Assembly: GCA_937957685.1 (NCBI GenBank)
Contig: CALGAO010000057.1
Coordinates: forward strand, 1 to 8,553
Source: an uncultured Paenibacillaceae bacterium
GTDB lineage: Bacteria > Bacillota > Bacilli > Paenibacillales > DA-C8
Reading direction: 5' to 3'
Length of the DNA: 8,553 nt
The translations under genes were made by a program, and so were the position numbers. Below the pieces are notes generated by a model that saw only the letters and a program-made list of their open reading frames with translations, was not told where the DNA came from and did not search any database. Of this stretch, positions 1 to 5,347 are shown one piece after another. Position 1 is the first letter of the stretch. Every line of letters starts with the position of its first letter.

Positions 1-91
1 GCGCGGTGAGCAGACTGTAAGCAGAAAAAATCTGCTTACAGCAGGAGAGACGCGCGGTGAGCAGACTGTAAGCAGAATAAATCTGCTTACA
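1..91. repeat. Two tandem 51-bp units, each with a perfect hairpin
   Basis: Bases 1-40 recur at 52-91 with a single difference (A27 versus T78), giving a period of 51 bp. Each unit contains the inverted repeat TGTAAGCAGA / TCTGCTTACA around a 5-nt A-rich loop. The stems are 16-25 with 31-40 (an extra C15-G41 pair is possible) and 67-76 with 82-91. The array may continue beyond the left edge of the window. Neither strand has a T-tract after the stems, so these are not standard intrinsic terminators. They lie downstream of the minus-strand gene ending at 177. A REP-like or mRNA-end-protecting role is possible but is inference. Confidence 0.9.
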
Positions 92-176
92 TCTTGGGAA
101 ATCGGTGCCATGAGGAGCCATCGCCCATGAGCATGGAATCGAATAAGCCGATAACATTACTTTAGCGGCATCCTGC
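92..176. other. Spacer with no recognised element
   Basis: This 85-bp stretch lies between the tandem hairpins and the stop codon of the minus-strand gene. A short palindrome, CCATGAGCATGG, is present at about 127-138. No T-tract terminator for the minus-strand gene is visible here. Confidence 0.5.
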
Positions 177-854
177 CTACGACCATATATATTGTTTCAC
201 CAGATCCGTGCATTCGAAAAGCTTTAGCCTTACACGACCTTCACCTGCTGGCCGGACCATTCCTTTCGCCATCAGACTGCGTATGACTTTCCTGCTTGTG
301 TCATTTTGAAGCCCCAGACAATACCGCACATCCTCCAGACGAAAGGGCCGATTCAGGAAGTATACATAGCGGATGGTTTCGCGTTCGCACACGGTTAACT
401 CACGGATCGCGCGTTCCTTGGAAGCGCCGTACTTGCCTAGCAGCTCGTGGACACTTCGGCGACAGGCTTCCGGATGCTTGTCCAGCTCATCCCAACTGAA
501 CGGGATATAATGATACCCATACCAGACCAAGGTCCGGATACGATCTCGCTCGAATGAGAATCGCTCCCGCGTGATCAACTCAGCGTGATACGCATAGCCC
601 TCACTTTCGAAGGCGAAGTTCAGCGGATGGTAGAACGCGTCCACGAACATGCTTACGCCAGAGCGGTTCTTGAATTCATACTCGAGAGAGAAGCCCTCGA
701 AACTTTGGAAGATCGGCCACAGCACCTCGGAGAACAGCTTCTTCTCTCCCACCAGATCTTTCTTCAGCCTCTCCAGACGTTTACCAGTGGCAGAGCGCGT
801 CTCCCGCTCAACAAATTCAGCCCATGCATCCTCAAACTCAACGTAGGGTCTCAT
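177..854 (-). CDS. DUF559-like PD-(D/E)XK nuclease-fold protein with C-terminal winged-helix-like region
   Basis: The protein has 225 aa. Residues about 66-140 read like a DUF559/Vsr-type restriction-endonuclease-like domain. Visible landmarks are D72 in MFVDAFYH, the E83-x-E85-G86 core in AFESEGYAYH, H90, R103-D104-R105, and the end strand GYHYIPFSWDEL (113-124). The family core is usually written D...ExDG; here the second acid is Glu. Residues about 155-215 look like a winged helix (LTVCERETIRYVYFLNRP, a helix at 184-197, then a basic wing). The combination suggests a DNA-binding or DNA-processing protein, but no partner methylase or repair gene is present. The ATG at 854 is preceded by GAAGGGAAG at a suitable distance. 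A minus-strand promoter and a terminator-bearing leader lie upstream (1047 to 897). I recall similar uncharacterised proteins in Paenibacillus but could not check this. Confidence 0.75.
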   Translation of the reverse strand: MRPYVEFEDAWAEFVERETRSATGKRLERLKKDLVGEKKLFSEVLWPIFQSFEGFSLEYEFKNRSGVSMFVDAFYHPLNFAFESEGYAYHAELITRERFSFERDRIRTLVWYGYHYIPFSWDELDKHPEACRRSVHELLGKYGASKERAIRELTVCERETIRYVYFLNRPFRLEDVRYCLGLQNDTSRKVIRSLMAKGMVRPAGEGRVRLKLFECTDLVKQYIWS

Positions 855-896
855 CCTTTACACTTCCCTTCATTAAGAATACGAGAATATGCGCGC

Positions 897-946
897 AAAA
901 AATAACGCCTCCAATCCCGGCCCAAGGGTCGTCGGATCAGAGGCGT
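897..946 (-). terminator. Intrinsic terminator-like hairpin in the leader of the minus-strand gene
   Basis: Read on the minus strand, ACGCCTC (946-940) pairs perfectly with GAGGCGT (911-905). Further imperfect pairing inside includes ATCC with GGAT and CCC with GGG. The stem runs directly into TTATTTTTT (905-897). No gene lies on the minus strand upstream, so this terminator acts either within the leader of the 854-177 gene or at the 3' end of a small RNA. The plus strand has no T-tract after the hairpin, so the signal is directional. Confidence 0.75.
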
Positions 947-955
947 GCTTCGCCT
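941..955 (-). promoter_or_regulatory. Competing (antiterminator-like) hairpin
   Basis: On the minus strand AGGCG (955-951) can pair with CGCCT (945-941) around the loop AAGCA. The second arm is also the 5' arm of the terminator stem, so the two structures exclude each other. It is only 5 bp, so its competitive strength is uncertain. Confidence 0.45.
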
Positions 956-1019
956 GCTTACGCAAGATTCACCTGGAATGCAAATCGTTTACACACACGA
1001 ATGGTTTACTTATATGTCC

Positions 1020-1047
1020 ATATTACCAAATGATTGCAAACTGTCAA
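1020..1047 (-). promoter_or_regulatory. Sigma-A promoter for the minus-strand leader/gene
   Basis: On the minus strand a perfect TTGACA (1047-1042) is followed after 16 bp by TAATAT (1025-1020). The expected transcription start is near 1013. The transcript would carry a leader of about 160 nt before the ATG at 854, including the terminator hairpin at 946-897. Confidence 0.75.
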
Positions 1048-1107
1048 CCCATGCAGCGAGATTCCGAAATCACATGTCTAAGTAATAGGTGCATATGGCG
1101 ATAATAG

Positions 1108-1390
1108 TTCATCAAAGGGCGAAGGTGCTCACTTCATAAAAATTCGCAAAGCGATCACAGCTCAGACAGGTCTGAGGGACAGGCACACCAATCCATTCAT
1201 GTACCTGAGTTGAATCATGTCAGGTTGGAGGTGCAGAATTGCCGATTGGTTCATGTGCAAACGCAAGGCGATGAGCAATCATGACAGGTCGAACAGACAC
1301 ACCAATCAGTTTATGTACCTAAGTTGATGACGGATCGCGACAGGTAGAAGTTGAAGGATTGCCCATGCAAATCCATACCTGTACGCATGG
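1108..1390. repeat. Degenerate tandem array, ~52-63-bp period
   Basis: A diverged unit recurs, anchored by TTCAT-like blocks at 1133, 1196, 1250, 1310 (TTTAT) and 1362 (CCCAT), giving spacings of 63, 54, 60 and 52 bp. A weaker anchor is at 1108. Each unit also carries a GACAGGT-like block (1165, 1219 as GTCAGGT, 1283, 1339). Alternate units match best: CACACCAATC...ATGTACCT...AGTTGA appears at about 1184 and 1298, and CGCAA(A/G)GCGAT at about 1145 and 1262. Stop codons and indels show it is non-coding. It resembles decayed minisatellite sequence. Confidence 0.7.
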
Positions 1391-1462
1391 AGGCCAGGCA
1401 GCCGGACTCATGAATTCGAATGAAAAATGGTTGAAAGTGTGGGAATTTGTCACCGATCAGGT

Positions 1463-1468
1463 TATAAT
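1463..1468 (+). promoter_or_regulatory. Candidate -10 box for the VOC gene
   Basis: A perfect TATAAT lies 50 bp before the start codon at 1518. No good -35 box sits 16-18 bp upstream: TTGAAA at 1431 is 26 bp away and TTGTCA at 1447 is only 10 bp away. The promoter is therefore either activator-dependent or only partly recognised. Confidence 0.45.
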
Positions 1469-1517
1469 GAAGAAAGCGCGTCGCGAACTATGATCACATG
1501 GAAAAGGAGCTGAAGCA

Positions 1518-1898
1518 ATGATCGTCAAACTCGAACACATCGGCATCCTGGCGAAAAACATGGACGAATCGATCCGATTCTACTCCGAGATCCTCGGCAT
1601 GAATCTGGTGGAGCGGGTGTGGCTGAACGAGCAGGTGGAGCTGGCGTTTCTGTCATTCCCCGGTCAGGAGAGTGTTCAGGTAGAGCTGGTCGGCCGTGAC
1701 CCGAGCGCAGTGGCGGAGGAAGGAATCGTCAACCATCTGGCGCTTACCGTCGATGATATCGATGCCGTCATCAGCAAACTGAAGCAACATGGCTATGACA
1801 TTTCCGACGAATATCCAAGGACGATCCTGGATGGGAGGAAGATCGCCTTTTTCAAAGGACCAAGCGGAGAGAAGCTGGAACTGTTCCAACCAGCCTGA
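1518..1898 (+). CDS. VOC superfamily (glyoxalase I-like) metalloprotein
   Basis: This 126-aa protein has the paired beta-alpha-beta-beta-beta modules of the vicinal-oxygen-chelate fold. The first module starts at LEHIGILAKNMDESIRFYSE and the second at VNHLALTVDDID. The four expected metal ligands are present: H7, E56 (in VQVELVG), H73 and E121 (in the closing motif GPSGEKLELFQ). Length and ligands fit glyoxalase I, methylmalonyl-CoA epimerase and related lyases/epimerases; the substrate cannot be assigned. AAGGAG at 1504-1509 is 8 bp before the ATG. The amidase gene follows 85 bp downstream on the same strand with no clear promoter or terminator between, so the two may be cotranscribed. No functional link between them is obvious. 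Confidence 0.88.
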   Translation: MIVKLEHIGILAKNMDESIRFYSEILGMNLVERVWLNEQVELAFLSFPGQESVQVELVGRDPSAVAEEGIVNHLALTVDDIDAVISKLKQHGYDISDEYPRTILDGRKIAFFKGPSGEKLELFQPA

Positions 1899-1983
1899 AC
1901 CTTGGACCTGTCATACATCGTGCGGACATTAAGCACCTTGGCTCCTGATCGATAATCTGAACTGGCATGGAGAACCTGCTACT

Positions 1984-2724
1984 ATGATGAAAAAAAGGAA
2001 CTTCATTATCCTGGTAACACTATGCATCCTGGTCTTCGGAGCAATCATCGCGACAAACATGCTCGCAGAGCCAAGTTTGTCTCAAGCAGTGAGTGAGAGC
2101 GAAGCGCAAAACGACATCTCGGCCGCCAATCAACAGCTTGAGGAACCCGATGAGACATTGAGCCCCGCTGAACCGGAGAAAGAACCGTTCAAGGTGGTCA
2201 TCGATCCTGGGCATGGCGGTGAAGATCCTGGCGCCGAAGGAGCAAGCGGTTCCTATGAGAAGGATTTTACCCTCGCCGTCTCGCTGAAAGTTGCCAGATT
2301 GCTTGAGGACGTGCCGGAGGTGGAGGCGCATCTGACGAGAGACAAGGATATCTTCCTGTCTTCGGAAACGAGGGATCGGCCGAATTTTGCCAATGAGCTG
2401 GAAGCTGACCTGTTCATATCGATACACGCCAATACCTTCGCAGATCCCACCGTCACCGGCACCGAAACGTTCTATTACCATGACAACTCGCTCGGACTGG
2501 CGACGATTATCCACCGGCATGTTGCGCAGGCGACAGGATTCCGGGACCGTGGTGTCACCCAGGAGAATTTCTTCGTGCTGAGGGATACGACGATGCCCGC
2601 CGCGCTGCTGGAGATCGGTTATCTCACGAATCCGGAGGATGAACGGGTCATGCTGACGGAGACATTTCAGCAGTCCGTAGCCGAAGCGATCGTCGAAGGC
2701 ATCAAGGAATATCTGGGTCTGTGA
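1984..2724 (+). CDS. Membrane-anchored N-acetylmuramoyl-L-alanine amidase (Amidase_3)
   Basis: This 246-aa cell-wall hydrolase cleaves the bond between MurNAc and L-alanine of the peptidoglycan stem. Residues 6-28 form one hydrophobic segment after KK-R, a signal anchor or signal peptide without an obvious lipobox. An acidic, Glu/Pro/Ser-rich linker (about 30-67) follows. The zinc amidase domain spans about 69-246: H77 in VVIDPGHGGEDPGA, E92 in YEKDF, H148 in LFISIHAN, and the catalytic E210 in PAALLEIGYLTNPEDE. There are no SH3, LysM or AMIN domains. It is similar in size to the sporulation amidase CwlD, but motifs such as TETFYYHDN and FRDRGV also fit LytC/AmiC-type catalytic domains. Two adjacent ATGs (1984, 1987) are possible starts; GGAGAA at 1969-1974 slightly favours the first. 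Confidence 0.9.
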   Translation: MMKKRNFIILVTLCILVFGAIIATNMLAEPSLSQAVSESEAQNDISAANQQLEEPDETLSPAEPEKEPFKVVIDPGHGGEDPGAEGASGSYEKDFTLAVSLKVARLLEDVPEVEAHLTRDKDIFLSSETRDRPNFANELEADLFISIHANTFADPTVTGTETFYYHDNSLGLATIIHRHVAQATGFRDRGVTQENFFVLRDTTMPAALLEIGYLTNPEDERVMLTETFQQSVAEAIVEGIKEYLGL

Positions 2725-2769
2725 GCGGCGGAGCTGAATGTAGAATGAGCGCGCCGTTGAACGAAGCAT

Positions 2770-3070
2770 CAGTCAATCTGCGGGTCGGCCCCCAAACTGG
2801 GTGTCCAGCAGCTATGATGGACCAGCGTTCACAATGCGAGGCGGCCCCCAGACCGGCGAGTCAGCAACGATGATGGATCCGTGAGGCGGGTGTCGGGGCA
2901 ACCGCCAGACTGACAGGCCAGCCAGACGATGGATCAACGCGGCATCTGCCGGAGTAACAGCGGATTGTATGTCCACCAACGCGATGGATTAACGCGGCAC
3001 ATGCGGGCAACCGCCCGTCTGACGGGCAACAAACGGATGTCGGAAGCTATGACGGCAATCAGCAGGATGG
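2770..3070. repeat. Degenerate tandem array, ~55-bp period
   Basis: About five diverged units are anchored by GATGG at 2816, 2872, 2928 and 2983 and by GATGT at 3036, giving spacings of 56, 56, 55 and 53 bp. A further GATGG at 3066 is off-register. Each unit reads roughly as a GC-rich GCGG(C/G)NNNC block, CAGACTG-like, CAGCAAC-like, then GATGGATC and an ACGCGGC junction. ATGGATCAACGCGGCAT (2929) and ATGGATTAACGCGGCAC (2984) are the closest pair. The period is not a multiple of three, so it is non-coding. It is unrelated by eye to the array at 1108-1390. Confidence 0.75.
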
Positions 3071-3116
3071 TTGCTTGCGGCTTCATCTGTCGGGCCGGGC
3101 CAGGAGGACACGCGGA

Positions 3117-3172
3117 GCCGTTATTTGATGTCCGGAGGAGATCCGATCCCCATGGGCTAATCAGATAACGGC
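3117..3172. other. Isolated long inverted repeat
   Basis: GCCGTTATTTGA (3117-3128) pairs over 12 bp with TCAGATAACGGC (3161-3172), with one G-U wobble. The 32-nt loop contains a further small TCCGGA/TCCGA self-complement. No T-tract follows on either strand, so a terminator call is weak. It could be a transcript-stabilising stem or a relic of a mobile element end. Confidence 0.55.
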
Positions 3173-3280
3173 CGGTCCTTCCTTACCATGAGTGTTGGAC
3201 CTTCGGATGATGAAGCGAATGTGGAACATACCATATGGAGCCGGATTGGCAAAAAAATCATACAAAAACCATGATATCAA

Positions 3281-3309
3281 TTGACACGCTTACCTGTTTC
3301 GAATAAAAT
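3281..3309 (+). promoter_or_regulatory. Sigma-A promoter of the GntR regulator/catabolic cluster
   Basis: TTGACA (3281-3286) and TAAAAT (3304-3309) are separated by exactly 17 bp in an AT-rich island. The expected start site is near 3316, giving a 5' UTR of about 55 nt before 3371. It may also drive the downstream hydrolase gene by read-through. Confidence 0.85.
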
Positions 3310-3320
3310 GAAAATCAAAG

Positions 3321-3338
3321 AATATGTAATGACATATT
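3321..3338. promoter_or_regulatory. Operator 1: 18-bp palindrome, probable GntR binding site
   Basis: AATATGT-AATG-ACATATT is a perfect 7-bp inverted repeat with a 4-bp centre, placed at about +6 to +23 of the predicted promoter. A repressor bound here would block transcription of its own gene. A 16/18 copy lies in front of the hydrolase gene at 4156. A further palindromic TACGTA follows directly at 3340-3345. Confidence 0.7.
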
Positions 3339-3370
3339 TACGTATTTATGATGGATAGGAATGACGCTGT

Positions 3371-4114
3371 ATGTCGGATTTGTTCTCGAAAACTCTAAAC
3401 AAGGATATCCCCATCCCTTACTATTATCAATTGAAGGAAATCCTGTTGGACTACATCACGAAGAACCCGGATAACCAGCAGATCCCGACCGAGGTTGAGT
3501 TGAGCGAGCATTTTGGCATCAGCCGACCGACGGTAAGGCAGGCGATCAATGAACTGGTGTTCGAGGGTTACCTGCAAAGGTACAAAGGGAAAGGGACATT
3601 CATCACGAAGCCCAAGATTCAATCCTTCCTTCAGGTGCTGGACAGCTTCAACAACGAGATGCGCAAGAAAGGTCTGACGCCATCGACGAAGGTGCTCGGA
3701 ATGAAGGTGGTCAAGAGCGACAAGAGCATCTCCGAGATGCTGAAGATCCCGATCGACAGCGACGTGATCCAGTTGCGGCGGTTGCGGTCGGCCAATGACG
3801 AGCCCATCGTCTATGTCGTGACCTATCTTCCCTATGACAAATGCCATCCGATCATGGACAAGGATCTCGAGTCGGAGTCGATGTATGACCTTCTGCGAAC
3901 GGTCTGCGGTTGCGAGTTGCTGAAGGCGGTGCGAACGCTGGAAGCGACCATCGCGGGCGAATACGAAGCGAAGCTCCTCTCGGTGGAGAAGGGAGCGCCG
4001 ATCCAGTACATCCGAAGTGTGACGTATCTGACGGACGAGACGCCGATCGAATACTCGCTGGCCAGATACCGCGGCGACCGAAGCCAATTTACATTTGAGC
4101 TTGGCATCAGATAG
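3371..4114 (+). CDS. GntR-family (HutC/UTRA) transcriptional regulator
   Basis: This 247-aa protein has an N-terminal winged helix (about 16-79) with the GntR hallmark IPTEVELSEHFGISRPTVRQ at 38-57, followed by the GKGTFI wing (73-78). A C-terminal UTRA effector domain spans about 85-243 (LRRLRSANDEPIVYVVTYLP, then YIRSVTYLTDETPIEYSLAR). UTRA domains usually bind small sugar or sugar-phosphate ligands that release the repressor from DNA. AGGA at 3357-3360 lies 10 bp before the ATG; an ATG at 3361 is out of frame. It is followed at 88 bp by the hydrolase gene. The shared palindromes at 3321 and 4156 indicate autoregulation and control of the neighbour. The ligand is inferred to be a product of the hydrolase or a derived sugar phosphate. 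Confidence 0.92.
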   Translation: MSDLFSKTLNKDIPIPYYYQLKEILLDYITKNPDNQQIPTEVELSEHFGISRPTVRQAINELVFEGYLQRYKGKGTFITKPKIQSFLQVLDSFNNEMRKKGLTPSTKVLGMKVVKSDKSISEMLKIPIDSDVIQLRRLRSANDEPIVYVVTYLPYDKCHPIMDKDLESESMYDLLRTVCGCELLKAVRTLEATIAGEYEAKLLSVEKGAPIQYIRSVTYLTDETPIEYSLARYRGDRSQFTFELGIR

Positions 4115-4123
4115 CCGGGCGGT

Positions 4124-4147
4124 GAATGGGGTCGCAAACCCCCATTT
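4124..4147 (+). other. Hairpin after the GntR gene
   Basis: AATGGGG (4125-4131) pairs with CCCCATT (4140-4146) around an 8-nt loop, 10 nt after the regulator stop codon. A G-U pair (4124-4147) can extend it. Only TGCTCTCTG follows, not a T-run, so it would at most be a weak or partial terminator separating regulator from hydrolase expression. Confidence 0.45.
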
Positions 4148-4155
4148 GCTCTCTG

Positions 4156-4173
4156 AAAATGTAAAGACATATT
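4156..4173. promoter_or_regulatory. Operator 2: imperfect palindrome before the hydrolase gene
   Basis: AAAATGT-AAAG-ACATATT matches operator 1 (3321-3338) at 16 of 18 positions, with one half-site identical. It ends 29 bp before the GH105 start codon. AAAGATATGACGTAAAG follows and echoes the ACGTAAA (reverse strand) beside operator 1. A weak promoter (TTGCTC at 4146, TATTAA at 4170) would overlap it, but that promoter is uncertain. Confidence 0.65.
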
Positions 4174-4202
4174 AAAGATATGACGTAAAGAAGGGTGAAA
4201 GA

Positions 4203-5147
4203 ATGAACAATCATGTGCTCAAGGTCAAACAAGCGATGTTGGCGATGCAACGTTACAGCTGGGAGCAGGGGGTAGCCGCACAGGCGCTTCTTGAAAGCGG
4301 ATTCAAGGAAGAGGCGGTCTTGTTCGCGCATGATGCCTGTGTTCGCCAGGAGGCGTCGGGCAGGCTCGGCGTGATGCACGGTGAGCAGGCGGTTACCGAT
4401 CCGGCAAGCAATGGTGAGGCGGTGCTCCTGGCCTGGGAACTGACAGGCGATGCCAGGTACCGGGAGGCTGCGGACAGGATGCTGGAATATCTGTTGAACG
4501 CCGCGCCGAGAACGGGCAACGGAGCAATCTCTCATCTGCAACATATCCGGCAGGTGTGGGTGGATTCCTTCTATATGTGTCCGCCTTTTCTCGCGGCAGC
4601 CGGCCAGTATGAAGAAGCGGTTCGCCAGATCGAACGTTATCGCGAACTGTTATGGAATGAGGACAAGAAGATGCTGTCCCATATCTGGGATGACGACAAG
4701 CAGGAATTTGCCCGCAAGGATTGCTGGGGCGTCGGCAACGGATGGGCTGCGGCTGGTCTGGTGCGCGTGATCCGGACATTGCCTGAACATATGGGGGAAG
4801 AAAAGAAGCGGCTGATCGGTTATCTGCAGGAGCTGCTGGAAGGTTGTCTGGTTCATCAGAGAGAGGATGGATTGTTCCATGATGTGCTGGATGATCCGTC
4901 GACGTTCGTGGAGACCAATGCTGCCCAGATGTTCGCCTATGCGATCTATTCCGGCGTCAAGGAAGGCTGGTTGGATGCCGGATTGCTGGAACGGGCCGAT
5001 GCGATGCGCAAGGCTGCGAACAGCAAGGTGGATGAGTTCGGGCTGGTCAGGGATGTCTGCGGATCGCCTACCTTCGACAAGCCGGGGACAGCCACGGAAG
5101 GTCAGGCCTTCTACATATTGATGGAAGCTGCCGCATCGAAGCTTTGA
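4203..5147 (+). CDS. GH105/GH88-type unsaturated glucuronyl (rhamnogalacturonyl) hydrolase
   Basis: This 314-aa protein of the six-hairpin (alpha/alpha)6-barrel clan has no signal peptide, so it is cytoplasmic. Family members remove the 4,5-unsaturated uronic acid left by polysaccharide lyases from the non-reducing end of imported oligosaccharides. Landmarks are QRYSWEQGVAAQA (16-28), VTDPASNGEAVLLAWELTGD (64-83), VWVDSFYMCPPF with the probable catalytic D121, H160 in LSHIWDDD, WGVGNGW (175-181), GLFHDVLDD (223-231), STFVETNAAQ (233-242) and ATEGQAF (297-303). The usual Arg of the W-x-R-G-N-G-W motif is Val here (V177), pointing to a distinct subgroup; the exact glycan is therefore open. AAGGG at 4191-4195 is 7 bp before the ATG. 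It lies downstream of the GntR gene and operator 2. Confidence 0.85.
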   Translation: MNNHVLKVKQAMLAMQRYSWEQGVAAQALLESGFKEEAVLFAHDACVRQEASGRLGVMHGEQAVTDPASNGEAVLLAWELTGDARYREAADRMLEYLLNAAPRTGNGAISHLQHIRQVWVDSFYMCPPFLAAAGQYEEAVRQIERYRELLWNEDKKMLSHIWDDDKQEFARKDCWGVGNGWAAAGLVRVIRTLPEHMGEEKKRLIGYLQELLEGCLVHQREDGLFHDVLDDPSTFVETNAAQMFAYAIYSGVKEGWLDAGLLERADAMRKAANSKVDEFGLVRDVCGSPTFDKPGTATEGQAFYILMEAAASKL

Positions 5148-5157
5148 TGGATCGTCT

Positions 5158-5233
5158 AGGTGGCTGTCAGGGTATTGAACGATGGTTCGTGATGTTGCGT
5201 AAGGGTGGCTGACCTCTCCGGGGACAGCCATCT
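5158..5233 (+). other. Alternative stems sharing one 3' arm
   Basis: GACAGCCATCT (5223-5233) can pair with AGGTGGCTGTC (5158-5168; 11 bp, one wobble). Its inner part CAGCCATC can instead pair with GGTGGCTG (5204-5211; 8 bp, one wobble, 13-nt loop). The two pairings exclude each other. No T-tract follows, so this is not a standard terminator. It starts 10 nt after the hydrolase stop codon. Confidence 0.5.
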
Positions 5234-5268
5234 GGCCGCGGCGGAACAGGCTGATAAACATCGGAGAT

Positions 5269-5284
5269 TCGAAAACGCTTTAAA
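5269..5284. promoter_or_regulatory. Candidate cre (CcpA) site
   Basis: TCGAAAACGCTTTAAA matches the cre consensus WTGNAANCGNWNNCAW at 9 of 11 defined positions, including the central AANCG. It lies 129 bp before the kinase start, a reasonable place for catabolite control of a sugar operon. The mismatches at the first T and at the C of the closing CA make it a moderate candidate. Confidence 0.4.
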
Positions 5285-5347
5285 AGTTTGAATGGACGAC
5301 GGATGTGGCTGCATGCGTGAAAATGGTCGGGGAATACGCGTGCAAGG

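Larger units (their letters stand above)
855..1517. other. Gene-free 663-bp spacer
   Basis: No credible gene was found between the divergent genes at 854 and 1518. It holds, left to right, the terminator/competing-hairpin pair (897-955), the minus-strand promoter (1020-1047), the degenerate repeat array (about 1108-1390) and a candidate plus-strand promoter (1463). Open frames here (for example 889-1104) run through these signals and lack ribosome binding sites. Confidence 0.75.
2725..3370. other. Gene-free 646-bp spacer
   Basis: No convincing gene lies between the amidase and the GntR regulator. The stretch holds the 55-bp degenerate array, the inverted repeat at 3117-3172, and the promoter and operator of the regulator. 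The plus-strand open frame at 2929-3168 is built from the repeat units and has no ribosome binding site. Confidence 0.75.

Noticed and set aside
1..91. CRISPR array
   Set aside because: There are only two copies, with a spacer of about 11 bp between the conserved 40-bp parts and no cas genes.
889..1104. Short plus-strand open frames in the 855-1517 spacer
   Set aside because: They run across the minus-strand terminator and promoter signals and lack ribosome binding sites.
1108..1390. CRISPR or coding repeat protein
   Set aside because: Units are diverged throughout with no unique spacers, and indels and stops exclude a coding repeat.
2020..2769. 249-residue open frame antisense to the amidase gene
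   Set aside because: It is a shadow of the amidase frame; the sequence is low in recognisable structure and no promoter precedes it.
2929..3168. 79-residue plus-strand open frame
   Set aside because: It is made of the 55-bp repeat units, whose period is not a multiple of three; no ribosome binding site.
3395..4087. 230-residue open frame antisense to the GntR gene
   Set aside because: It mirrors the GntR coding frame, has no family features, and the sense frame has clear domains and a ribosome binding site.
4124..4147. Strong intrinsic terminator after the GntR gene
   Set aside because: The stem is 7 bp and is not followed by a T-run; it was kept only as a hairpin.
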